28,214 bases of DNA, from the NCBI RefSeq assembly GCF_000003605.2, contig NW_003122930.1:43223-71436 (forward strand), read 5' to 3'. The DNA comes from Saccoglossus kowalevskii (taxonomy: Eukaryota > Hemichordata > Enteropneusta > Harrimaniidae). This document shows, in pieces, positions 1 to 10,477 of this stretch (position 1 is its first letter; the number at the start of each line of letters is the position of its first letter). A program made the translations under genes and the position numbers. Below the pieces are notes generated by a model. The model searched no databases. It saw only the letters and a list, made by a program, of their open reading frames with translations, and had not been told where the DNA came from.

Positions 1-180
1 CTATTGAAGGTTATGAGCAGACCAACCTTTATCGCAACTGGCTTTCTTAATTATTACATGTACTTGCTCTGAAAACATAGCTTTTACAATTGTTTAAATT
101 AACAGATGTTGTTCTATGTACAATGAATACATTTTAAATAATAAACCTTACTGTGTTAATAACAAATTGTGTTTGACAAC

Positions 181-255
181 ATGAGAATGATTCTGATGCC
201 CAGTGATGATGTTCAAACAAACCCAGGTCCTGGTAATATACTAAGACCTGATTAA
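181..255 (+). pseudogene. Relic with a 2A-like DVQTNPGP motif, probably from a non-LTR retrotransposon
   Basis: The plus strand from ATG 181 to TAA 253 encodes 24 residues. They include a hydrophobic MRMILM stretch, a short linker (PSD) and then DVQTNPGP at 208-231. Translational-recoding 2A peptides end in D-(V/I)-E-x-N-P-G-P after a hydrophobic run. Such motifs occur near the N terminus of the ORFs of several non-LTR retrotransposons of sea urchins, lancelets and other invertebrates. Here the Glu is Gln and the usual Gly before Asp is Asp. The frame is open only a little upstream and stops 22 bases after the motif, and no reverse transcriptase or endonuclease sequence follows, so this is at best a small decayed fragment. 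A chance match is possible but eight ordered residues make it less likely. Confidence 0.4.
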
Positions 256-925
256 CAAAGAAGTCATGTACATCAAGGTTCACTCAGATTTATGAATGCA
301 GTTCTTGAGCAAGTATACATGTATGACAAATAGTTTTGTTGCACTTGTGTACTCTGAGATTCTGAACATGGGTCAGTGGAAGTTTTTAGTTGTCAGTACA
401 AAACTAGATCATCGGAAATCACTTTATGATGAGTTGTAACCACAAAGAGTACATATTTATTCACCTGTTTGCAGATGTACTTTGTACAACTTTATAATCA
501 AATAACGGGGACTGTGACATTTCATGTCTAGTTTTTTTTTTGTTTTTTTTTTTATTTTATTTTTATTATTCCATCCCTTCAGAGAAAATAGCAAAAATAA
601 ATCCAAATGAAAATAAGTAGATAACATTATGATAAAATATTAAAATTTATAATTACATTTTTGATCATGTGACCTATAAATTGATGACTCTCATTTTGGA
701 TTTTAGTAAAACAATATCAAATCATCTTTCCACGGGCAGATATCTCGCAACATTCAAATTTAACCCAAAACATCAAATATATGATACTGCCCACAGTTTT
801 TGAATTATTTTATATTTCACCTTAGGAGTAGCTAACCAGACAATGGAGTCAATCTATTTTGGTGTAAGTTGTACAAGGTTTTGAAATTTTTATTTCACAT
901 TCAAGAAATAGCTGACACCAACAGC

Positions 926-1104
926 TAACAGTAAAAACATTTTTATTCACTGGTTTTAATTTCAATTTTTAATATTTTGAGCATATTCACTGAGTTGTAA
1001 ATTCACAGATTAGCTAGGGAAATTTTAAATGTTCACATGGATTGAACGATGGATTTCACTGAAATTAAAACCCAGCGAATAATTAATGCTTTTACAATAG
1101 TAAT
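926..1104. mobile_element. TACTGTA-family foldback MITE, copy 1 (divergent)
   Basis: The left end reads ACAGTAAAAACATTTTTATT and CACTGGTTTTAATTTC; the right end is its imperfect inverse (AAACCCAGCGAATAATTAAT, then TTTACAATAGTA). The internal CATATTCACTGAGTTGTAAA resembles copy 3 at 9767, so copies 1 and 3 form one subfamily. It is about 180 bp and non-coding. It is a typical non-autonomous DNA-transposon derivative with long imperfect inverted repeats, but the superfamily cannot be named from this copy. Confidence 0.6.
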
Positions 1105-3859
1105 AAAGGACGCCGAACCAAGCAGAAAAATAAAGGTGTTATCTGATTGGCCTAGTAGTTAGGTATTTGGGCTAGCTACCCAATGAAAGACAAGCTTAGA
1201 AATAGCTGTTGGGGATTTAGAAAAACTAAAGCTCCAACTTTAAAATAGATGGATTATATTCATCCAAGTAAATTATTATACTTAAATATACTTTTGTTAT
1301 TTTTACAGGCGGGTCAAACAGTGAAAACAAGAGTGCATATGGTTCACGCATTAATTCGTAATACCACATTACATTCAATTTGCAACTTACCAAAAATCAC
1401 ATTTATTGTATAAGTAAATCATTAAAATACTACCTCTTACGTAAGCATATGCGCTACTAATATAGCAAATATTGTTTGTTTACAACAAATTTGACTGTTC
1501 GCCGTACTATGGTGCATAAAAAGTTTTCCTGTAGCGAACCAAAGCATATGTGAAAACATTCAATACGTAGACGAACAGTAAAAACTGAATGATTTCATAA
1601 AAAAATTTAAGTAAAAAAACTTGCACACAAACGATGTGATAAACATGTAACAGGAAGATGCGGCTTATCATAATTGCAAAAGAAAAATAGATCACATTAG
1701 TTCCAAATGCCATGAACGTTTTTTTTTGTTAATATGAAACAGAGAAAAAAAATGGACCTGCTATTGCTGGCGCAATATCGCAGCGTTCTTCTTTCTTGGT
1801 GTTTCGTAAAAATAGGGAAAAAAAATTAAACTGCATCAGCGCATCATTTTTTTAAGTTTTATATTACCATAAGTGTGAATTTTTCAATTGTTTTGCAAAT
1901 TTTCTATTCGGTGATTCTTAATAAATATACAGTTTACACTATTTATATCAAATGTATTTTGTATTCTGCACAACATTTACTTTCTTATTTAATTTAATTA
2001 ATTTATTTATTTATTTAATTTCACTATTTTGGTGTTTGATCATATAAGTTTAATTGTAATTTTCTATAATCCAGTGAATAATTTAATCCCGCAGAATTTA
2101 TTATCAGCAAAGAAGTGAAAATAAAAAAAAAGATTAATTAATTAGTTAGTTAATTAATAAATTAATTAATGCATGTACAGCACATCATTGAGCACTAAAA
2201 TCGAGAATGAAGTATTATCTAAGCATTATCAATACACTATCCAACAACAGTCTTTTTATTATTGCGAAAACCTCTGCACAATGTTGTGCTCTTTGATGTG
2301 GGTTGCCCTATGACCCCAGGTTTTTTTAAATTGACCAATTTAGCTATGATTGATTTCTTGTTTTTGCCATTCAGGGCAAAATATTCATCAAGTCCCTTTG
2401 TGTTTCTCGAAATCAACACACTGACCTTTCCCACTGAGGAAATCGTGAAGCTCTAAATTTGAGGAGGTTGGAAAAAAACACCAACATAAAAATGTTACCA
2501 CTTTATTTGCATATTCCCAGAGATTTGCATAATTAATGAGTGTTTAAGCATTGACACAAATAACACATTTTGACAAATGAATTTCTAGAAACTTAGCTAG
2601 ATTCACTGAGACTAGTTATTTGAAAGTCTGATGAAAAATCTTTGGTTTAATATCCAATAAACTTTTGAATTGAGCTTAATGCTATGGATGAAATCTCAAA
2701 GTCATAGTTTGAGCATCCACTCTTTTTATTCACATTTTTTCATTACTAGACGGAACAATTCCCTCTGACAAAAATTAAGATTCAAAAATTTGTAGTGCTT
2801 TGAATTTCAAGCATTTTTACAAGTCAGCCATGCTGATCATGAACTCTGAACTATTGTCACTGAAATTGACTTTTAAATTATGGATATCAAATATCTTAAT
2901 AATTGAAAAAAACATCACTTATAAGCATATATATTATTGAAACATTAAAATGAAATCACTTCCTGTTTCTTTGATGATTACAGCTAAGTGTGGTACAGAC
3001 ACATATCCAGTTCTGAAAAAAGAAAATACATTTGTATGTGGAAAATAGAGCCCTAATACGAAATTTTTACAATTTAATTATAAAACGTTCATGAGGAAAA
3101 ACATTTTCTTGGAAGTTACTGTGTTTCTAAGTCTTAGAATCTTCGCTACCAATGTTGTTTTTACTCATGCCAGAAATTCACAAACAAACAAATTTAAAGC
3201 AGTTTACAGATATCTATCAAATTTAATTAAAAAATTTCAGAAAATCATTTCTGCTTTGAATCATAATTTTATCAATGTTTTTTTCTCCTAATTTCCAACT
3301 AATTTCATTCATTCAAACTAACACACTAATTTAAATAAATATCATAAAAAAAACATTTATCGGCTAACCAAAGAAATAAAATGTAATAAAAATACTGTTT
3401 AGGCGGTATCTATTCTCGATTCAAAGATTGATACTCGGATTAAAGTTTTAATTTGATCAAAAATAATTAATTAATCGGTAACAAATGCGTATCCTTTCTA
3501 CCAGCCTAGATTTCAAGATTATCAGATTATTTAAAAGACCTATAGACGATTTTATTTCAAATTTTATTTAAAGCAATAAAATAGCATCTACCAGTAATAA
3601 AAACACATCCATATTAACAAGAAAACAGTGATCTATGAAAACATATTTACATGCCGGGTTCATCCATGTGTAATTGTACACTTCAATTAATAACATGAAT
3701 ATTAACCACCTGCTGAAACTGTTTATTTCCATTGATTTCGGCAATCAGTGGGAGCTTTAAGCAGGTGATGTGATAAACAGGGATTGGGTGCCAATCATGT
3801 ATGACAAATATCTACTACCAGAGCTTACAAACAAGTATAATATATTACAATATTATCAC

Positions 3860-3932
3860 TGTAAAGGCAGCCATATTTGTATCTGTGTAAAGGCAGCCAT
3901 ATTTGTATCGATGTAAAGGCAGCCATATTTGT
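3860..3932. repeat. 26-bp tandem repeat, 2.8 copies
   Basis: TGTAAAGGCAGCCATATTTG plus TATCTG or TATCGA is repeated at 3860-3885 and 3886-3911, with a partial third copy at 3912-3932. The copies are nearly identical, suggesting recent expansion. Confidence 0.9.
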
Positions 3933-4145
3933 TCAAAAAATCATGGGTAATTTCATCTGTGACTTTAAGTTTTAAATCAACAAGTATTAAATAATTATTA
4001 ACTTATTCAATTGGGTCGAATAATTCTGGCATATTGTCAGATAAATTTTCAAACAGTGTATCCTGTTATTTTAGTTGTATTGCAGTATTACTTCACATGT
4101 GTTGCTTTATGTACACCTAATGCAAGGGACAACCATGATGCCATA

Positions 4146-4347
4146 TACTGTGGAATACTTTATTTTCTCTGGAATTAATTTTGAATTAACGAGCATTTTG
4201 TATGGAATTTATTTTCACTGATTTTTGATGAGTTTAATGTGAAATATAGGGAAAAAAGTATATTCGCTGGATTTTATTTTCACGGAATCATCCCTTCAGT
4301 GAAAATGGCGAAAATAAATTCCAAGCGAAAATAAAGTTATCTACAGT
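4146..4347. mobile_element. TACTGTA-family foldback MITE, copy 2
   Basis: An element of about 200 bp starting TACTGTGGAATACTTTATTT and ending in the inverse (AATAAAGTTATCTACAGT). Inside are repeated, oppositely oriented pieces of TTTTCGCTGGAATTTATTTT. The middle (TTGTATGGAATTTATTTTCA, then CTGATTTTTGATGAG) is the reverse complement of the middle of the copies at 10221 and 20738, so the three are one subfamily, this one in the opposite orientation. It is non-coding and lies about 200 bp from ARID3 exon 2 inside intron 2. Confidence 0.75.
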
Positions 4348-4543
4348 GATAATAAACTGATCTAGAATTTATGGTGTAATAAACAACAATTTTTTTGAAA
4401 ATTTCAATGAAATTTGTGATTTGTAAGAGATATTTCAAAAGATAGGTTAGGTTTAGCTACACATACATACTGATGTCACATAGCTGAAGGAAACACAAAG
4501 AAATGCATTGTGGGAAATATACAACATTTGGGGGAATACTCAC

Positions 4544-4616
4544 CTCGTTTTTGCATATATGAAAACAGATTATCCAAAAATTCTTTTCTTTTCGGATCAT
4601 CACTAAGTTCATAAAG
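4544..4616 (-). CDS. ARID3: ARID3/dead ringer, second coding exon (start of the ARID domain)
   Basis: A 73-nt exon flanked by a TTTCAG acceptor (CAG at 4617-4619) and a GTGAGT donor (4538-4543). Read on the minus strand it gives 24 codons plus one base: LYELSDDPKRKEFLDNLF followed by SYMQKR and the first base of Gly. This joins in phase with FKQ of the exon at 17596 to give the highly conserved ARID3 block EEQFKQLYEL...DPKRKEFLD...MQKRG, helix 1 and the following part of the ARID fold. The exon leaves in phase 1, so the following exon should begin with two bases completing the Gly and continue with TPVNR/TPINR-like sequence. I found no such exon between 1 and 4543, so the gene runs off the left edge. 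The exon is far too short to stand out as an open frame; it is recognised from the protein family and the splice sites. Confidence 0.92.
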
Positions 4617-4728
4617 CTGAAATGACAACACAAAATAAAATTAATTAGTTTTTAAAATTCCAACTTTTGAGACTGAATGTAAACTGCTTTCGTTTTTGTG
4701 GGAAACTGCAATATTGCCCTCCCTTCCT

Positions 4729-5150
4729 GGGCAATATACTGATATTTTGTTCCTGAGGGCAATATCATATACATCCTGATTGCCCCTCTATTACTAAGGG
4801 CAATAGTAAACACTGACTGGCTTTTTGTTCCTGGGGCAATATTATATATGGTCTGGCCCTCTACTCCCAAGGGAATACGATACACTGATTGCCTATTTGT
4901 TACTGATGGAAATATTGACTGACCAAGAGGTCGATATCACAGTTGAGTGAGATTGAATTTCCCAATCAATATAAACTGACATGTACTTCTCCTAAAATGA
5001 AGCAATAAATATTCTACTCTATAACGAATGATCCTTTTATTTCTGAGGGCAATAACATCTACTGACTGGCCATCTGTTCCTTGAGGCAATATCTTGAAAT
5101 TACTGACCCTCGGTTTCTGAGGGCAATATTGATGTTGTGTGACCATACAT
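4729..5150. repeat. 37-bp minisatellite in two blocks next to ARID3 exon 2
   Basis: The unit is roughly AGGGCAATATNATATACTGA followed by CTGGCCNNTTGTTCCTG. GGGCAAT-type anchors occur near 4729, 4757, 4798, 4834, 4871 and 4908 (spacings 28, 41, 36, 37, 37) and again near 5047, 5084 and 5121 (37, 37). The blocks are separated by unrelated sequence. The minus strand happens to stay open through much of it (4652-4885), which I attribute to repetition, not coding. The array starts about 110 bp from the acceptor of exon 2. Confidence 0.75.
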
Positions 5151-6610
5151 CGTTCAATCATGACATCGTTATGAAATCTTTTCAATTTAGTAAATCGTCT
5201 TTTAGAGACACCTGTAGAGTCAATAAGGTATTAAAGAAGCATGCATATCTGATGGCCCAATGGAGTGGACGATGGAGTGACCGCATAGTTTGTGCATGAA
5301 TGACCATCACAAGGCAAATACAAATATACTGTACTTGACTGACTTAGGGCCCACCCATGACTAAACTACTAACTACCCCCCATCCCCACTATTGGAGGAT
5401 TTCTATTTTGTGGGTAAAATTTTACTGTTTGGAGTTCGGACATTGTTTTATTTTTCTGAATAATCAAACCACAGCATCTAATCGTAGAAAACGACGACCA
5501 TGAATGTGACAGGTGAATTACACTTTAACAAACACACAAAAAATCATGCCAACTTTTCACTGAAATCAATGTCAATTGATCATACTTAAAAATCTGTAAT
5601 TTTCTTTCACATTGCATTAGCAAATAATGTCATTGCCTGTATTTGAGAATTCACAACAAGATGCATTATTACGTCACAGTGCTCTAGATTGGTTAATAAC
5701 AGAATTGAACTTCCAGGTTATAAGACATTCTCGCACGTCAAACCTTGCAGCCACAGACCCTAATAATTTGTACATTGTAAAATTTGATCATACATAAAAT
5801 TGTAACATGATACACACATTTTTGGAAATGTTTGTGTGTTTTTTTTCCATTGTAAACATGTTGTGGAAATCAACTCAACTAGTTTTGTAAAACTGCTTAT
5901 TTATTCCCAAAAAAAAGATATTCCCCTTAACCTAGCAGATGGTGAACAAACATTTGTGGATGGGGGTGCTCGACTAAATGCCCCCCTTCCCCTCATGAAC
6001 TCTAAGCACTAAAGTTAGTAGAGTATGGTAATCTTACGACTAAATAATGAATAACATATTTGCTCTTTGTGTTTAATGTCAAACTATTAAAGTCATACTT
6101 TCAGTATGCGTATTTAGTGAAAATCATTTAGAGATACTAATTTTATCGAAATTAAATAATTAGACTTTTAAACAGAGGCAAATAACAAATAACAAAGAGG
6201 AACTAACTTTAATAATAAGTGTAAACATATATAGACATTGAGTGGCACCGTAAAATGCCTTGAATCAGCATGAACACCTGGTACAAAAACACTCAAATAC
6301 TACAAGTATATACCACACTACAATAAGTACTACACCCACTCTATTAGAGGGGGGGGGGCTATATGTAATTAAAACATTCACAACAGCAAACATAATCTCC
6401 TTATTTAAGGGAGGGGGGGTTAAAAGTTATTATAAATACTGTTTGTATAGTTTATATAGTTTGTTACATTTATTTTACACTTTCGTTCATTTGGCAGAAG
6501 TGGGTGAATGATTTAAGAAGATATTATGTTTGCCATGCATGGGATCGCTAAGTAACATTTATCCATTGTCTGGTTCACTAGTCATTCATCATGCATTGTT
6601 CTGAATAATG

Positions 6611-7125
6611 ATTGGATAATGTCAGGTCAGGTCAAAGGGCAGTTACAGGTCACCTCAAAACAGTAGACTGTGCCAGTTTTAATTTTCTCAATTCTTTTTC
6701 ACTTTCTCTCTTTATGTCTAAAAATAAAGTCTGCAGTTCCATGCAATATTGACGGATACAATGTCTGCTTTCAATCAATTTAAATTACAGTTCTCATCGG
6801 TCTTAGCACACAGAGAACTTGTGCGCTTCGTCGAAAAACCTTTTGAAAAATTATCTAAGCGACAATTTTTGTGCCAGAATAAGGACAATTTTTTGGGAGA
6901 AAAAAAAATTGCATAATTAGTTGCGTCGTCATAGATTTTACAGAACACAGACAGATGTTCACAAAAAAATATGACATTTTATTACAATATTATTTACAGT
7001 TAAAAAACTATTAGGATCTGTAGAAAACTGGTTGAAAATGTTTTTGATTGTTTGCAAATTCTTGATGCATGATTTGACCTGCAACTATGCCCTCTGACCT
7101 GATAGGTCATGTGTTATTAACCAAT
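6611..7125. repeat. Imperfect inverted repeat pair bounding about 515 bp
   Basis: The left arm GATTGGATAATGTCAGGTCA followed by GGTCAAAGGGCAGTTACAGG is matched inversely on the right by CCTGCAACTATGCCCTCTGA then CCTGATAGGTCAT...TTATTAACCAAT. A third related piece, GATTGGTTAATAAC, with its upstream GCATTATTACGTCACAGTGC, is found at about 5658-5712 in the orientation opposite to the right arm. The arms are probably ends of a degenerate short element. Confidence 0.45.
6629..6652 (+). promoter_or_regulatory. Composite DR1/DR5 nuclear-receptor half-site cluster
   Basis: AGGTCA (6629-6634), one base, AGGGCA (6636-6641), five bases, AGGTCA (6647-6652). This gives a DR1 (the RXR/HNF4/PPAR-type spacing) overlapping a DR5 (the RAR/RXR spacing) on one strand. 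The inverse arm of the same repeat at 7075-7109 keeps the DR1 (7088-7100) but has seven bases before the next half-site. Half-sites and spacing are seen directly; function is inferred and the sites may be passengers of a repeat. Confidence 0.35.
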
Positions 7126-7305
7126 AAGAATGCTGTGTGGTACTGATGCAATTTTCTGTGAATTTTGAAATATTGATGTTGGCATTTTATAAAAAGCTAT
7201 GTGGAAGAGAATTATTGATGTTTAAACATAATCATTGACTTCAGAGAACTTAGAAAAGATTCCCATGTGTTTAGAGTATTGGAGAAACTAATTCAAAATT
7301 ACTTG

Positions 7306-7585
7306 TACTTGAGATATTGATGGAAAGCTGAAAAATGAATAATTGTTACACAAATCAGGTAATTAATTTGCACAAATTTCAGTGTAAAACTAATATGTAC
7401 CAAGTTTCATCAAAATGTAATGATTAGTACTCAAGATATCAGTGGAAAAGCCAAAAATGCCATTATGCAAATTAGGTAATTAATATACATGGTTTTTACC
7501 TAAAACTAATCAAACCTGTGCATTACTCAAGAGCATCGATGCAAGTTTCATGAAAAACCAGTGGATACCAGTGGAATTGGCAGAC
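7306..7585. repeat. 122-bp degenerate tandem repeat
   Basis: TACTTGAGATATTGATGG at 7306 and TACTCAAGATATCAGTGG at 7428 start two related units. Both contain a GGTAATTAAT block, AAAACTAAT and, near the end, CAAGTTTCAT; a third, shorter unit starts near 7524. Related pieces occur at 9146-9200 and 15396-15412. The sequence resembles the dispersed AAGTTTCATGAAAA-type repeats common in invertebrate genomes. Confidence 0.55.
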
Positions 7586-7610
7586 CCACACCCATACATC
7601 TCTTACCAAT

Positions 7611-8030
7611 GATGTAACAACACACATTGGATTAAATTTTAATATAGTTGCAATGAACTCGATTAAAACACATTCCTATATAGAATTGCATTTAATAGAG
7701 TTTAATTAAACTTGATTACAATGCAATTCAACAAAGAATTGCATTTTAATTGGAGTTTAATTAAATAAAAGTTGAAAATCTCGTCCGTGACTTAACATGG
7801 AAATGTTAGCAAAGCTTAGGTTTAGTACAGGGGGGTAGCTATGGTACAATTATATTAATATTACCGGTAATATAAATTGAACCATACCTCTCCCCTTTAC
7901 ACCTAAGCTACGCAAACTTAAATTTAAATAAATATTAATATACATTATGAAAATAGTGAGTGTTGTCACCTGTTAGGTCTGTCATCATGTGGTAGGTGTA
8001 AAAGTTAAATGAAAACGGTCATAACATTGA
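7611..8030 (+). mobile_element. Hairpin-centred repeat family (GTTGTGAYGAC ends), copy A
   Basis: A non-coding element of about 420 bp. The left end, GATGTAACAACACACATTGG, is a degenerate form of GTTGTGACGACGCACATTGG; the right end is AACGGTCATAACATTG. The middle is a long imperfect hairpin: GCTTAGG...GGGTAGCTATGGTACAATTA at 7815-7850 pairs with AAATTGAACCATACC...CCTAAGCTACG at 7875-7912, around a perfect 16-bp palindrome ATATTACCGGTAATAT (7858-7873). Copies B and C share the layout. Copy B follows directly in tandem. Confidence 0.7.
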
Positions 8031-8065
8031 TATCACACGAATACACACACATGCGTCTTATTTTT

Positions 8066-8521
8066 GTTGTGATGAGACGCATTGGATTAACTTTTAATAT
8101 AGTTGAATTAACTTTTAATATAGTTGCGTTATGTTTGGATTAAAACACAACTCTATATAAGGTTGCGATTTAATGGGAGTTTAATTAAACTCAATTACAT
8201 TGCAATTCAATATAGAATTGTGTTTCAATCCAAGATTATTTAAATACAAAATGCAACAAAATAGAAATAACATCATACATCCTGTGACTTATTATAAAAT
8301 GTTTGCGAAGCTTAGGGTTAGTAAAGGTGGTAGGTGTGGTAAAGTTACATTAATTTGAATATAAACTGTACCGTACCAAACCTTACCCTAAGCTATGCAA
8401 ACTTGTCTTAATATTGATTAAATATTAATATAAATTATGAAAAATAGTGACGGACATCACTTGATAGGTTTGTCGTCATTTGACAGGGGTAAAGTTAAAT
8501 GGAAGTCGTCCTAATGTTGAC
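8066..8521 (+). mobile_element. Hairpin-centred repeat family, copy B (tandem with A)
   Basis: It starts GTTGTGATGAGACGCATTGG and ends GGAAGTCGTCCTAATGTTGA C. It shares with copies A and C the block TTGGATTAACTTTTAATATA G (duplicated here and in C, single in A), the TTTAATTAAACTCAATTACA block, and the hairpin arms GCTTAGGGTTAGTAAAGG and CCTTACCCTAAGC. A (CAGA)n-like run, GCAGACAGACAGACAAACAG, follows at about 8535. Only about 35 bp separate it from copy A. Confidence 0.7.
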
Positions 8522-8534
8522 AAGACAAACACAT

Positions 8535-8561
8535 GCAGACAGACAGACAAACAGACAAACT
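8535..8561. repeat. (CAGA)n microsatellite
   Basis: An imperfect run of CAGA/CAAA tetranucleotides directly following copy B of the hairpin-centred repeat family, which may have seeded it. Confidence 0.85.
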
Positions 8562-9766
8562 GCAAAGACTCCCATTGTGTGCTTTGTAAACAGGAGTAAA
8601 AAATGACAAGATTTATTTTTGATGATTTGTAAATTTCGAAAGGTAAAATGGACGTGAAAGTATTTAACATCCTCATCAACAGGTCGAAATTTGTAGTTTA
8701 CCCGATCACACCCGTTTCACAATAGTCACAAAGGACATTGCAATTATTCAGAAAAGTAAAATTATGTTCAATGAATGGGTTACATATATTGATAGTTCAG
8801 AAGTGAGGTGGGAACTTAGTCAAGCATGGGCACTAAGTCGGACGAGTACGGTAAAATGCCACTAATAATGGTAATTATTATTAGCAATTACATGTAAATC
8901 CACCATGAGAGAGTCAAACTCATTAAAAAAAGGGAGGAAGACCAACATTTTTTTTTCTCGCTTTTCCTCATTCTTTTACATTATACAGCCATTTTCAAAT
9001 GAAGAATTTCTCACTGGAATATTTTTAAATGCCACATTTGTCAAGTATCGCATGTTAAAATTTTGTAGAAAAAAAATTGTAAAAGAGCTGTCAAGGACTC
9101 ATTAGAGGGTTAATCAAGAACTCCCATCTGCGAAGAAGACAACAACTGAAAAATTGTTACACAAATTGCCTGATTATTGATTATTACAAAATTTAACCAA
9201 AAATGTACATTTCTAGAAACACAAATGCAAATGAGAAAGTGTGTGAAACAACTGGTTAATGTCCCTGGCCATTTTGCTCGTGTCCTTTTCTATTCGCAAA
9301 GCATGTATTACATATGTATTGCATTTGTTAATGTCTGTTCATGCAATCAAATCACTCTATTTTCCACTGCGTTCTATGATGTCACTAGTTACACTTGTAT
9401 TTATTTGATGCGTATACGCAATAGGATATCAAACGCGTATCATCGTACATAGCAAAAATTATATTGGCAAAAATTAAACTATTTACAGTATTATTTATGC
9501 AAGACCAAGAACAAATTGATTGACTTCACTGCCAGCATGTTAATTAATTGTTTAATATGTTAATCTGTTTACAAGCATACAAAGTTATGAAGGAGCTTAT
9601 TATTAGACACATCGAGGTGATTAATGAGATGTGGGAAATAATCTGCAATAATTTAATAATTCTGAGAATTAGATGATATCAGAGCAGATGACGAATGTTG
9701 TTCACACTTTCTTGTCTTATCTCAAGATACGGCAGCACAAAATATTCGACAAGACATTCAGTAACG

Positions 9767-9977
9767 TACTGTAAAATGACTAATTTTCACTGGGTTTAAA
9801 TTTCACTGATTTAGCATTTCAGGCATATTCAGTGGGTTTTAAATTCATGTCTTTTTCATTTGGAAAATGTGTTCTATGCTAAATTTTACATATTCACAGG
9901 GTTTTAATTTAGAGCATTTTCCAGTCAGCGAAATAAGCAAAATTAAAATCCAGTGAATGATTAACCTCTTTACAGTA
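9767..9977. mobile_element. TACTGTA-family foldback MITE, copy 3 (divergent)
   Basis: TACTGTAAAATGACTAATTT at the left is matched inversely by AATGATTAACCTCTTTACAG TA at the right. Internal repeats of TTCACTGGGTTTAAATTTCA occur in both orientations. It is 211 bp and closest to the copy at 926-1104. Confidence 0.7.
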
Positions 9978-10220
9978 TTACATCATGCAAACAATTCCAC
10001 GGAATAAACAATACTCTCATTGACGTAATCCAGCGGACAAATTCAGTTTACAAACACAAAACAAAATGTTTTAAACAAGAGTTTGCATTGAAATCTGTGT
10101 ATAATTTGAAAAAATCTCAAAGAATATTTGAAATTTGATATATAAATTGTATGAAACTACAGTAAATAGAACAGTAGACACGAATATTCTTGGAGCCGGA
10201 GTAACCATCCCGAAAAAGAC

Positions 10221-10477
10221 TACTGTAGAATATTTTATTTCCGCTTAGAATTTATTTTCGGTATTTTCGCTGAAACGATGTTTCAGTGAAAATAAAAACC
10301 AGCGAATATTTTTTTTTTTCTATGTCTCACCATGGAGGTAATAAGCATATTACCTTACTACCTCCATGGTCTCACATTCAACTCATCAAAAATCGGTGAA
10401 AATAAATTCCATACAAAACACCCAAAAAGCTTTTTCAGCGAAAATGAATTCCAGCTAAAATATAGTATTTCACAGTA
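10221..10477. mobile_element. TACTGTA-family foldback MITE, copy 4, carrying a 38-bp insertion
   Basis: The ends are TACTGTAGAATATTTTATTT and AAAATATAGTATTTCACAGT A, with internal ATTCAACTCATCAAAAATC and AAATTCCATACAAAACACCC shared with the copy at 20738 (and, inverted, with 4146). Compared with those two copies this one is longer because of an inserted 38-bp palindrome at 10331-10368 followed by a 7-bp duplication, described separately. Confidence 0.8.
10324..10375. repeat. 38-bp palindromic micro-insertion with 7-bp target duplication
   Basis: The core is 10331-10368. It begins CATGGAGGTA and ends TACCTCCATG, perfect 10-bp inverted arms around an 18-base middle. It is flanked by GTCTCAC at 10324-10330 and GTCTCAC at 10369-10375. 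The copies of the host element at 20738 and 4146 (inverted) lack the core and one GTCTCAC-equivalent, so the empty site is documented within this window. The structure is that of a DNA-transposon-style insertion with TIRs and TSD, at an extremely small size. Confidence 0.75.

Larger units (their letters stand above)
1..4543 (-). other. ARID3 intron 2 (partial), non-coding
   Basis: Sequence after the donor of the exon at 4544, running off the left end of the window. It is A+T-rich, with TTAATT/TTTATT simple-sequence blocks around 1985-2030 and 2130-2173, a retroelement-like 2A motif at 181-255, TACTGTA-family elements at 926-1104 and 4146-4347, a degenerate piece of the same family near 571-620, and a 26-bp tandem repeat at 3860. 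A stretch at 2237-2456 is open on both strands but matches nothing I recognise. I searched the minus strand for the next ARID exon and did not see it. Confidence 0.7.

Noticed and set aside
2237-2456. Overlapping open frames on both strands (65 and 64 codons)
   Set aside because: Neither peptide resembles a known domain, there are no convincing splice borders, and such lengths are expected by chance across 28 kb.
4652-5185. Minus-strand open frames rich in G/T/I through the minisatellite
   Set aside because: The apparent protein repeats follow the 37-bp DNA unit, which is not a multiple of three, so the frame is not maintained between units and it is not a coding repeat.
6347-6418. Two G-runs (9-10 and 8 G) considered as G-quadruplex sites
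   Set aside because: They are single homopolymer-like runs about 60 bp apart without the four spaced G-tracts of an intramolecular quadruplex.
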